Positions 1-6,615 of a stretch of 21,245 bases of DNA are shown one piece after another. The position numbers and the translations under genes were made by a program. A model generated the notes under the pieces. It made no database searches. It had not been told where the DNA came from and worked only from the letters and a program-made list of their open reading frames with translations. Position 1 is the stretch's first letter; every line of letters begins with the position of its first letter. Origin of the DNA: a virus; IMG/VR virus record IMGVR_UViG_3300017773_000183, positions 1 to 21,245 of that record. One strand, 5' to 3'.

Positions 1-183
1 AATCCATCTACTCATGGTGCTTTTATGTCACCTATAAATGAAAGTGTAACTAACACTATTAATAATAAATACGACAAAGTTAATAGCATAATATCTGAAA
101 TGTTATGTGAAATGACTGGAACATGTGGAATCCCAAAAAAGAAATCTCCTTGTGGCTGTGGTGGTCAATGTGGCGGATGTTAA
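1..183 (+). CDS. C-terminal fragment of an upstream gene with Cys-rich tail
   Basis: An open frame enters from the left edge and stops at 181-183, giving 60 visible residues. The product is not recognised. Its last 25 residues hold six cysteines (fragment residues 36, 42, 51, 53, 57 and 60), and it ends CGCGGQCGGC after a lysine triplet. Such CxC and CxxC spacing suggests metal binding, or a flexible tail held by disulfides; this is inference. In T4 the genes just upstream of the scaffold gene are the portal (gp20), gp67, gp68 and the prohead protease gp21, so the missing part could be a head gene. Nothing in the fragment identifies which. The next gene starts 9 nt downstream, so the two are probably co-transcribed. 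Confidence 0.7.
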   Translation, partial: NPSTHGAFMSPINESVTNTINNKYDKVNSIISEMLCEMTGTCGIPKKKSPCGCGGQCGGC

Positions 184-192
184 GGAAACAAA

Positions 193-912
193 ATGAAATT
201 AAAAAATCTTATAAATGAAGATGCAAATAGATTAAATTCTAAGAGCAAAAGACAAGTTCTTGAAGCTATTGCAAATTTTAATGCTTTTGGCGAAAGTATC
301 TATTCTAAATCTAATCTTAAAGAAGTAGTTAAATCTATTTCTGAATTATGTGAAAATGCAACAAAATTGGCTTTACAAGAACACGATGATTGGTTTGATA
401 GTGTGACTGTAAAACGTGACATGAAAGAAGTTGCTGGAATTTTAAAAGAGTTCGTTAAAGCTTCTACAGAATCTCAATCTACTCAACAAAGATTAGAATC
501 TCTTTATGAAGATTTAGGTCACAAATTAGGCCGTTACTATGATATAAGTGAAGCTGATAAAGGTGATATGGATAATGATGGTATTGATGAGCCAGATGAT
601 GAAGAATACATGGACAACAAAGATAAAGCTATTAAGAAAGCTATTAAAAATGAAAGTTCTACAAATTTAACAGATATTATTAGTGAACATCATGCTTTAG
701 GAGTTTTACCTTCGTCTAAGTTAATGAAGATGAAGTGGAACCCACTAAAAGAAGAAGAACCAATAACTGAAGGGGCTTCTTCAGAAGAAAAACGAATCGT
801 AATGATGGCAATTAAAAAAATTGCTAAATATCGTAGCGTGCCGTTACACCATGCTGTTTCTGATGTTATGAGAGCTGCAAAGGAATTGGAAAAAACCATA
901 GGAAAAAAATAA
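193..912 (+). CDS. Hypothetical protein with DxDxDG loop, putative head-internal protein
   Basis: A 239-residue soluble, mostly helical, charged protein. It is not a recognised enzyme. The start ATG follows AAGGAA (about 5 nt spacing). Residues 1-10 (MKLKNLINED) contain I-N-E, which fits the (L/I)xE cleavage rule of T4-type prohead proteases, so the N-terminus may be a capsid-targeting leader. Residues 125-130 are DMDNDG, a DxDxDG calcium-loop signature, followed by an acidic patch and a Lys-rich helix at 142-152. Similar acidic-loop plus basic-helix segments recur, from memory, in marine phage structural proteins. ITE at about 191-193 is another possible protease site. The stop overlaps the next start by 1 nt (TAATG), implying translational coupling. 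A virion role is inferred from position upstream of gp22/gp23. Confidence 0.75.
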   Translation: MKLKNLINEDANRLNSKSKRQVLEAIANFNAFGESIYSKSNLKEVVKSISELCENATKLALQEHDDWFDSVTVKRDMKEVAGILKEFVKASTESQSTQQRLESLYEDLGHKLGRYYDISEADKGDMDNDGIDEPDDEEYMDNKDKAIKKAIKNESSTNLTDIISEHHALGVLPSSKLMKMKWNPLKEEEPITEGASSEEKRIVMMAIKKIAKYRSVPLHHAVSDVMRAAKELEKTIGKK

Positions 913-1880
913 TGAAAGAATCCCAACTAAGAGCCCTTATAGAAGCTGAAATTCGTTCTATGCTTACCGAAAAGTTTGCATCTAAAAATATGACGAAAGC
1001 ATTTAAGCGATTAAATTCATATGATAAAAAAATGTTTAATGCTTTATCTAACAAGTATAAGATTGCTTGGGATAAAATAGATGATCCAGCTGTTAGGCAT
1101 ATAAAAAATCCTAGTTCAATAAAAGGTGCACCAGACACTCTAATTCTTTGGTTTACTAATTCTGACAAGTTAACTGGACCAGAAGGCGACTGGGATACTA
1201 TGGATGTCGATAAAGGTTTACTAGCAGTAACCCATGGTAAACAATCTCTATCTTTGGGTGCAAATGTAGTTCAAGCAAACAAACCAGGTAAAGCTAGTCA
1301 AAGTGGAGAATCTGGTAATAACTCAAAATACTTTAATTCCTTTAAAAGAATAGCACAATTTGCTGATGAAGCTTATGTAGTCTATTATGGTACTGATCCT
1401 GGCCGTCATCGTGTAGGAAATCTTCAGGCAACGAGAGTTGCACAAAAAGCAGGTGCTTTAGCTCTTCAGGATGCACGATCTATTGTAGCAGCTAATAGAA
1501 GAAGATATGATGGTGAATTAAAAAAGACTGCAGCTAAGTTAGGTTTAAAAGGTGCTTCAGCTTTTATGGACAAAATCTATGCTTTATTCGAATCAGAAAT
1601 TAAAAAGAAAACTGAATTACTTAAAAAAGGAAGTTGGGACACATCTTGGACTTCTGGGTATACTACAGCAAAACGAGCTTTTGAAAATGCAACTGACCTA
1701 TATGAAAGACTTTTAAGAGACATAGAAGAACATAAAAAAAGAAAAGATAAAGATGGTGACGATGACTGGCAGGATAGATACTTTAAGTCTAGACAAGCAG
1801 ATAGCATGAAAGAAATAAAAGCAGAATACTTAAAGCTAAAAAAACAATTGGCTAGCCACAAGCCACAACTAAACAAATAG
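912..1880 (+). CDS. Hypothetical protein, putative virion or head-internal protein
   Basis: A 322-residue protein. Its ATG overlaps the preceding stop in TAATG, so it is probably translated by reinitiation. The N-terminus (residues 1-20, with LRALIEAEI and ending LTE) is an amphipathic helix with (L/I)xE sites, like a cleavable leader of head-internal proteins. The middle (about 75-145) holds several hydrophobic beta-like strands, including DTLILWF and KGLLAVTHGK. A segment at about 150-200 is rich in Arg and Ala. The last 110 residues are charged helix with a KDKDGDDD patch. I recall similar proteins as unannotated genes in marine myophages but know no function. It has no catalytic motif I can identify. 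Position before the scaffold gene suggests a virion component; this is inference. Confidence 0.75.
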   Translation: MKESQLRALIEAEIRSMLTEKFASKNMTKAFKRLNSYDKKMFNALSNKYKIAWDKIDDPAVRHIKNPSSIKGAPDTLILWFTNSDKLTGPEGDWDTMDVDKGLLAVTHGKQSLSLGANVVQANKPGKASQSGESGNNSKYFNSFKRIAQFADEAYVVYYGTDPGRHRVGNLQATRVAQKAGALALQDARSIVAANRRRYDGELKKTAAKLGLKGASAFMDKIYALFESEIKKKTELLKKGSWDTSWTSGYTTAKRAFENATDLYERLLRDIEEHKKRKDKDGDDDWQDRYFKSRQADSMKEIKAEYLKLKKQLASHKPQLNK

Positions 1881-1889
1881 GAAAATAAA

Positions 1890-2738
1890 ATGGCAAGATA
1901 TAAAACTCCAAAAGCAGACAAGTTTGATATAACTGAATGGCAAAAGTCTGTAAAAAAAAGTGTTAATGAGAATTCTAGTGACCGTGAATGGGAAGTATAT
2001 GTTGCTGATGACTCCTATGGTAAGAATGAAAAAGTTGTGAAGTCAGGAGCATCTAAAAGATCAGCAGTTATTCTTTACAATAAACTAGTTAAGTCAGATA
2101 AATATTTTGCAGTTGGAATGAGAGTAGTTAATGAATCTATTAGTGAAAGTGTAAGTCCAGCAAAAGCAGCTGATGTTATGTTTGGAAAGCTAGCAGCTTC
2201 AAAGCTAATTGGTAAACAGCATAAAAAAGCAGCAACAAATCTTCTTACCTATATGATAGCTAGAAGAAACTTTAAGGTAAGTGATCCTAAGATAGTAGCA
2301 GGATACCTATTTCAAGATTTAGAAGGTGCAAAACTTATTGATAAGCAAAATAGAAATAGGGCAGTAGGAGTTATTGCAAATCTAGTATCAAGCATGAAGT
2401 TAGAAAGTGTTGATGAAAATAAAGGTCTTTGGGCTAACATCCGAGCAAAAAAAGCAAGAGGCGAAAAACCTGCTAAACCTGGCGATGAGGATTATCCAGA
2501 TAAGAAAAATTGGGATGATAATACAAAAGAAGGTATAGAAGAAGCTAAGCCAGATCTTGTCAGTATGATGAGAATGGCAGTAACAGCTACTAAAAAATCA
2601 AAACAAAGCTCTTCTACTTCAAAAGCTTATTTAAAATCCTTAGCTAAAGATTTGGCAAAAAACGCCAAAGATTATGTAGATTATGACCAAGATGATTGGG
2701 TAGAAGATTTGGAAAATTGGATAGCAGATAGAGGCTAA
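1890..2738 (+). CDS. Hypothetical protein with internal repeat and GLW-type phage motif
   Basis: A 282-residue protein preceded by AGGAAA about 8 nt before the ATG. Three parts are visible. Residues about 30-80 form a small alternating strand/helix module (WEVYVADD, then SAVILYNKL, then VGMRVV). Residues about 97-170 contain a 43-residue tandem repeat keyed by KLIGKQ (105-110) and KLIDKQ (148-153). Residues 176-205 carry ENKGLWANIRAKKARGE and a Pro/Asp-rich stretch, a short motif I recall from many otherwise unrelated phage proteins. ISE at about 84-86 fits the prohead protease rule. The C-terminal 60 residues are a Lys/Ser-rich linker then an acidic helix. It is the last gene before a terminator. 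Function unknown; a head or virion protein is the likeliest guess from context. Confidence 0.75.
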   Translation: MARYKTPKADKFDITEWQKSVKKSVNENSSDREWEVYVADDSYGKNEKVVKSGASKRSAVILYNKLVKSDKYFAVGMRVVNESISESVSPAKAADVMFGKLAASKLIGKQHKKAATNLLTYMIARRNFKVSDPKIVAGYLFQDLEGAKLIDKQNRNRAVGVIANLVSSMKLESVDENKGLWANIRAKKARGEKPAKPGDEDYPDKKNWDDNTKEGIEEAKPDLVSMMRMAVTATKKSKQSSSTSKAYLKSLAKDLAKNAKDYVDYDQDDWVEDLENWIADRG

Positions 2739-2756
2739 CCCCAATAAAAATAAATT

Positions 2757-2794
2757 AAAAGTCGGTGTATAATTTTTATATGTCGACTTTTTTT
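2757..2794 (+). terminator. Factor-independent terminator
   Basis: AAAAGTCG (2757-2764) pairs with CGACTTTT (2784-2791). The inner arms continue pairing through G-T wobbles and A-T pairs to a TTT loop at 2773-2775. A T-run follows to 2794. It ends the 193-2738 transcription unit. Confidence 0.85.
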
Positions 2795-2796
2795 AT

Positions 2797-2817
2797 TATA
2801 TTTAAACAATATAAATA
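2797..2817 (+). promoter_or_regulatory. Late-promoter-like motif upstream of bS21
   Basis: TATATTTAAA (2797-2806) matches the recurrent (G/T)ATATTTATA motif with one mismatch. A perfect T4 late promoter core, TATAAATA, lies just after it at 2810-2817 and is the only forward-oriented intergenic copy seen. Either could drive the bS21 gene; TATAAATA lies 15 nt before the ATG, so a start from it would leave a very short leader. Confidence 0.5.
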
Positions 2818-2832
2818 ATTAATAGAAATCTT

Positions 2833-3147
2833 ATGCAAAGAAGAGAATTCCGCAAACGGCGATTCAAAAAAACTGATTTCATTTCTGAGATTAGTTCCAC
2901 AGGTGTAAAAGTACCTGACAGTTCTGATTATGCTTTAGAAGGAGCCTTAAAGGCTTTTAAGCGCAATCTAAAGGACGAAGGAAGGCTTCAACGGTTGAAA
3001 GCCAACAAAGAGTATGTAAAACCCACGACTAAACGTCGGAAGAAAATGAACGATGCAGTTCGTCGCCAATCTTTAGAACATAAAAAGGAGGTGGCAATGT
3101 GGCAGGATATGACTTGGACAACTATAGTAGATGGGGTTCCAAGATAA
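2833..3147 (+). CDS. rpsU: Phage-encoded 30S ribosomal protein bS21
   Basis: The 104-residue product aligns without gaps, by eye, to the core of bacterial bS21. Conserved positions include A38-L39, F42-K43-R44, G50, L52, Y61 and KPTT at 63-66, followed by an Arg/Lys-rich stretch. Cellular bS21 is about 70 residues; this copy has a basic extension of roughly 25 N-terminal residues (RREFRKRRFKK) and an extra C-terminal tail with WQDMTW. bS21 sits on the 30S platform near the anti-Shine-Dalgarno and affects initiation, so a phage copy could alter host ribosomes late in infection. The gene is a single-gene unit between terminators, with late-promoter-like sequences upstream. It lacks a clear Shine-Dalgarno (the 12 nt before ATG are A/T-rich without GGAG), unlike most neighbours. 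Phage bS21 genes are already known from marine T4-like phages. The family call is firm; the effect on translation is inference. Confidence 0.9.
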   Translation: MQRREFRKRRFKKTDFISEISSTGVKVPDSSDYALEGALKAFKRNLKDEGRLQRLKANKEYVKPTTKRRKKMNDAVRRQSLEHKKEVAMWQDMTWTTIVDGVPR

Positions 3148-3170
3148 AAATACAATTTAATTCAACAATT

Positions 3171-3203
3171 AAGGCTGGAAATTTAATATTTCCGGCTTTT
3201 TTT
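3171..3203 (+). terminator. Factor-independent terminator after bS21
   Basis: AAGGCTGGAAAT (3171-3182) pairs with ATTTCCGGCTTT (3188-3199), allowing two G-T wobbles, around a 5-nt loop. The T-tract runs to 3203. A strong terminator separating bS21 from the scaffold/capsid unit. Confidence 0.92.
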
Positions 3204-3225
3204 GTGGTCTTTTCATAAATTCATA

Positions 3226-3235
3226 TATACTTATA
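3226..3235 (+). promoter_or_regulatory. Putative late promoter for gp22-gp23
   Basis: TATACTTATA is a one-base variant (C for T) of the (T/G)ATATTTATA motif found before other late genes here. It lies 125 nt before the gp22 ATG, much farther than the 16-52 nt seen elsewhere, so it would produce a long leader. Confidence 0.4.
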
Positions 3236-3256
3236 TTCGTAAATGGCATGCAAAAA

Positions 3257-3328
3257 TGCTTCATTCATTCTTTATATGAAGCAAGACATGTAAAAAACAA
3301 ATTTCTATTAAGGTTCCTAATAACCTTA
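3257..3328 (+). promoter_or_regulatory. Structured 5' leader of scaffold/capsid mRNA (two hairpins)
   Basis: TGCTTCAT (3257-3264) pairs perfectly with ATGAAGCA (3276-3283) around an 11-nt loop. TAAGGTT (3309-3315) pairs with AACCTTA (3322-3328) around a 6-nt loop. Neither is followed by a T-tract, so they are not terminators. They precede AGGAGA at 3349-3354. They may stabilise the mRNA or control translation of the most heavily expressed genes; that role is inference. Confidence 0.5.
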
Positions 3329-3360
3329 TTTCCTGACAAACATATTATAGGAGAACGACA

Positions 3361-4293
3361 ATGTCAAAAGACTTGTTAAAAGAGGCAATTGCCGATGCAA
3401 AAGCTGTAAGAGAAACTGCTATTGCAAATGCTAAGCTTGCTCTTGAAGAAGCGTTCACACCAAAACTACAATCGATGTTATCTACGAAAATACGAGAAGA
3501 CTATGATGAAGATGAAGAAGAAGACATGGATATGTCAACTGAAGATATTTATCAAGAAGACGAAGAAGAAATGGATGCACCAGAAATGGAAGCTGAAATG
3601 GACATGGGATCTGAGGACGAAGTGCCAGTAGAAGATGAAGAAGATGCAGTAGCGGAATACGACGTAGAAGAAGATGCAGATTTAGATAATGATGATGACT
3701 CACTTGAATTGGAAGCGATTATTCGTGAATTAGAAGGTGAAGACGAAGACGAAGACGAAGATGGAGAAATGGCTGCTGAAGCTGTTGTTTCTGAAAACGA
3801 AGAAGAAGCTAAAGAAGAAGAAGAAGTAGCTACTGAAGCTGTTGAATTGGAAGAATCTGATCTTGATCTTGAAGAAGTTATTAAAGCTTTACAAGAAGAA
3901 GACGAAGATGAAGACGAAGAGCCAGCAGAAGAAGACGATTTGAAAGAAGCTTACAAAACTATTAAGTTTTTGAAAGACAAAATCAATGAAGTTAACTTGT
4001 TAAATGCAAAACTTTTATTCTCTAACAAATTATTCAGAAATGGTAATTTGAATGAAGACCAAAAAATGCGTGTTATTGAAACGTTCGACAGAGCGAATTC
4101 AGTACGTGAAGTAAAATTGGTTTACTCTACTTTAGCAGAATCAATGAAGTCGATGAAGTCATCTACTAACAAGAAGACAATGACCGAAGGTCTTGCTTCA
4201 AAATCAACAAGATCAACTAAGCCTGCAAAAGGTGCTATTGTTGAATCTAACAACTTTTCAGACCGCATGCGTAAGCTAGCTGGTTTGATTTAA
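3361..4293 (+). CDS. 22: Prohead core scaffold protein, gp22-like
   Basis: A 310-residue protein (T4 gp22 is 269) directly upstream of the major capsid gene, the position of T4 gene 22. The N-terminal helix (about 1-40, Ala/Lys/Glu-rich) is followed by about 150 residues dominated by Asp and Glu, including several uninterrupted acidic runs. A helical C-terminal third begins near residue 195 (LKEAYKTIKFLKDKINEV) and ends in a Ser/Lys/Thr tail. The protein would form the internal core on which gp23 assembles and then be degraded by the prohead protease. The start has a good AGGAGA. Identification rests on composition, helical C-terminus and synteny. The very long acidic tract may expand and contract between relatives because its GAA/GAC codons are repetitive. 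Confidence 0.85.
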   Translation: MSKDLLKEAIADAKAVRETAIANAKLALEEAFTPKLQSMLSTKIREDYDEDEEEDMDMSTEDIYQEDEEEMDAPEMEAEMDMGSEDEVPVEDEEDAVAEYDVEEDADLDNDDDSLELEAIIRELEGEDEDEDEDGEMAAEAVVSENEEEAKEEEEVATEAVELEESDLDLEEVIKALQEEDEDEDEEPAEEDDLKEAYKTIKFLKDKINEVNLLNAKLLFSNKLFRNGNLNEDQKMRVIETFDRANSVREVKLVYSTLAESMKSMKSSTNKKTMTEGLASKSTRSTKPAKGAIVESNNFSDRMRKLAGLI

Positions 4294-4316
4294 TTTAAAA
4301 TTTAGGAGACAAAATA

Positions 4317-5798
4317 ATGTCAAATATGTCAAATTTGCTGCAAGAATCGAAAGCTACTTTCAATGCGCAAAAACAAGAAACGGCAAAATATGTATCTAAA
4401 TGGGAAAAGACTGGTTTATTAGAAGGACTTAATGGTGAGTATGACAAGCATAACACTGCAATCCTTTTGGAAAACCAAGCAAAACAACTAATCTCAGAAG
4501 CTAACGCTACCAGTACTGGAGCAAATGCTGAAGATTGGAATGGTGTTGCTCTTCCTTTAGTTCGTCGTATTTTTGCTGAAATTTCTGCAAAGGAATTTGT
4601 ATCAGTTCAACCAATGAATCTTCCTTCTGGACTAGTATTCTGGTTAGACTTTAAATATGCAAACACAAGAGGACCAATCACTCAAGGTGATTCTATTTTC
4701 GGTTCAAATGGTAAAGCTGCTACAACTGATTTTACAAAAGGTTTATACAATGGACCTGGTGTAGAAGCTTATACTATGAATCCAAAAGCAAAGTTATCTG
4801 TAACTCTTGCTTCTAAACAAGTTGATATAGCAGATCTTCCTGGATATGATCCAGACTTAGGTATGGCTGCATACTTTGTAAGTGGTTCTGATACTAGGAA
4901 AGCAACAGTGGTAGATTCAGAGCACATTACTTTTGGTTCTGCAGGTGCTACAGACCAAGGTACTGTTTACTACATGCAAAACCCAGTAGCTGCTACTGAT
5001 CGTGGTGATTTCGAAGCTGTTCATGGTGTTGGAGACACTCCAGAAGAAGCTCAACTAAACATTCCAGAATTGAATGTTGAACTTGCTCAAGAGGCTTTAA
5101 TTGCTAAGACTCGTAAGTTAAAAGTTGTATGGACTCCGGAATTTGCTCAAGATTTAAACGCTTACCATTCAATTGATGCTGAAGCTGAATTAACTTCAAT
5201 GCTTTCAGAATACATTTCAATGGAAATCGATCTTGAAATTCTTCAGATGATCTACAACAATGCAGGTCACTCAGGTTCATGGAATCACAACCCAACTTCT
5301 GCTTCGGCAGCTAATACTGCATATGCTTCTGGTTCAATTTGGGCTTATCAACTAGATTCATACAATAAAACTCTTGGATATGAAATTCAAAAAGTTTCTA
5401 ACAAGATTCACCGTGCTACTATGCGTGGTGGTGCAAACTTTATCGTATGTTCTCCTGATGTAGCTGGAATTCTAGAATCATTATCTGGATTCTCAGTAGA
5501 CACAGATGGTAACAAAGACGACTTTGCTGCTGGTGTTGAAAGAGTAGGTTCATTTGCTAGCCGATATAAAGTTTATAAGAATCCTTACTGGAATTCTGAT
5601 GACATGATTATCGGTTTCCGTGGTTCACAATTCTTAGAAACTGGTGCAGTTTATGCTCCATACATTCCATTAATTATGACTCCACTTGTTTATGACCCAA
5701 CTAACTTTACTCCACGTAAAGGGGTTATGACTCGATACGCTAAAAAAGTAGTTCGTAAGGACTTCTTCGGTAAGATATCGATTCTAAACAAATACTAG
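4317..5798 (+). CDS. 23: Major capsid protein, gp23-like
   Basis: A 493-residue T4 gp23 family protein (T4: 521). Hallmarks seen: VQPMNLPSGLVFWL near residue 98, the WTPEFAQDLNAYHSIDAEAEL segment with its following helix, RGGANFIV, and YAPYIPLIMTP near the C-terminus. The N-terminal pro-region probably ends at ISE (residues 59-61) before ANATSTG. This fits the T4 (L/I)xE rule and matches the position of the T4 cut after E65. It forms the hexameric shell of the head. Start chosen from AGGAGA 9 nt upstream; an internal ATG at codon 4 is less likely. It is 23 nt after gp22 with no promoter between them, so both are presumably on one transcript, which ends at the strong terminator downstream. Confidence 0.97.
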   Translation: MSNMSNLLQESKATFNAQKQETAKYVSKWEKTGLLEGLNGEYDKHNTAILLENQAKQLISEANATSTGANAEDWNGVALPLVRRIFAEISAKEFVSVQPMNLPSGLVFWLDFKYANTRGPITQGDSIFGSNGKAATTDFTKGLYNGPGVEAYTMNPKAKLSVTLASKQVDIADLPGYDPDLGMAAYFVSGSDTRKATVVDSEHITFGSAGATDQGTVYYMQNPVAATDRGDFEAVHGVGDTPEEAQLNIPELNVELAQEALIAKTRKLKVVWTPEFAQDLNAYHSIDAEAELTSMLSEYISMEIDLEILQMIYNNAGHSGSWNHNPTSASAANTAYASGSIWAYQLDSYNKTLGYEIQKVSNKIHRATMRGGANFIVCSPDVAGILESLSGFSVDTDGNKDDFAAGVERVGSFASRYKVYKNPYWNSDDMIIGFRGSQFLETGAVYAPYIPLIMTPLVYDPTNFTPRKGVMTRYAKKVVRKDFFGKISILNKY

Positions 5799-5826
5799 AA
5801 ATTGATTATTATTAATTGAATATATT

Positions 5827-5857
5827 AGAGGCCCATTAATTTGGGTCTCTTTTTTTT
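5827..5857 (+). terminator. Factor-independent terminator after gp23
   Basis: AGAGGCCC (5827-5834) pairs with GGGTCTCT (5843-5850), with one G-T wobble, around an 8-nt A/T loop. T-tract runs to 5857. Confidence 0.93.
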
Positions 5858-5864
5858 GTGCGAA

Positions 5865-5874
5865 GATATTTATA
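5865..5874 (+). promoter_or_regulatory. Putative late promoter for phoH
   Basis: GATATTTATA, an exact copy of the recurrent motif, directly after the gp23 terminator and 21 nt before the phoH ATG. TATACT (5871-5876) also resembles a -10 hexamer. Confidence 0.6.
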
Positions 5875-5895
5875 CTAAACAACTTAGGAGAGTCA

Positions 5896-6576
5896 ATGCC
5901 ACAAATGACAAAGAATAAACCTAAAATCAATAAAAAAGGTTATAGATTTTTACTTTCATTAAATGAAGAACAAAAACTTGCAAAAGCAGAAATACTAGAA
6001 AATGATATTTCTATTATTATTGGAAAAGCTGGATCTGGAAAAACCCTACTGGCCTGCCAAATCGCCTTACAAATGGCCTTAGAAAACCAAGTTAAAAAAA
6101 TTATTATAACAAGACCAACTGTATCTAAAGAAGATCTAGGTTATTTACCTGGTAAGCTCGAAGATAAAATGGATCCTTGGGTAGCACCTATTTATGGGAA
6201 CATGTATCAGCTACTAAGAAAGGAACGTGTAGAAAAAATGATAGCAGATGGTATAATAGAAATAGTCCCAGTTTCATATATGAGAGGCCGAACATTTACT
6301 AATTCATGTATAATAGTAGATGAAGCCCAAAATGTAACCCATGGACAATCTCTTATGATACTACAAAGAATTGGTGTAGGTTCTAGAATGATGTTTTGTG
6401 GAGACACAGACCAAATAGATTTAAAAAACTTTAGTGATACTGGACTTAAATTTTTACAGTCTGTAAATTCTGTTAAAGGTCTACACACTATAAATTTATT
6501 AGAAAATCATCGTCACCCAATTCTAGAAAATGTTTTAGAAGTTTATGAAAATTACAAGTATCGAAAAGGTCTTTAG
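5896..6576 (+). CDS. phoH: PhoH-family P-loop ATPase
   Basis: A 226-residue protein consisting essentially of the PhoH ATPase domain. Walker A is GKAGSGKT (43-50). Walker B is IIVDEAQN with D142 and E143. A sensor-like GDTDQ is at 169-173. ITRPTVSKEDLGYLPG, between Walker A and B, is typical of the family. PhoH genes are widespread in marine phages and have often been treated as auxiliary phosphate-starvation genes, but the biochemical role in infection is unsettled; relatives are linked to RNA metabolism. The gene sits between the capsid and neck genes with its own promoter-like motif and AGGAG, and the upstream terminator isolates it from gp23. No RNase or KH domain is fused. Family call is firm; function is not. 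Confidence 0.95.
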   Translation: MPQMTKNKPKINKKGYRFLLSLNEEQKLAKAEILENDISIIIGKAGSGKTLLACQIALQMALENQVKKIIITRPTVSKEDLGYLPGKLEDKMDPWVAPIYGNMYQLLRKERVEKMIADGIIEIVPVSYMRGRTFTNSCIIVDEAQNVTHGQSLMILQRIGVGSRMMFCGDTDQIDLKNFSDTGLKFLQSVNSVKGLHTINLLENHRHPILENVLEVYENYKYRKGL

Positions 6577-6586
6577 ACTTTATCTT

Positions 6587-6596
6587 GATATTTATA
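6587..6596 (+). promoter_or_regulatory. Putative late promoter for the gp13-gp15 unit
   Basis: Exact GATATTTATA 19 nt before the gp13 ATG. TATAAT at 6593-6598 is also a perfect -10 hexamer, but I see no convincing -35. Confidence 0.6.
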
Positions 6597-6615
6597 ATGG
6601 ATAGGAAAGACAATT

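Noticed and set aside
3544-3553. GATATTTATC inside the gp22-like gene
   Set aside because: Nine-of-ten match in coding sequence with no downstream start nearby; background.
3482-3703. Open frames on both strands overlapping the acidic region of gp22
   Set aside because: They arise from repetitive GAA/GAC codons; translated products are low-complexity and lack ribosome sites.
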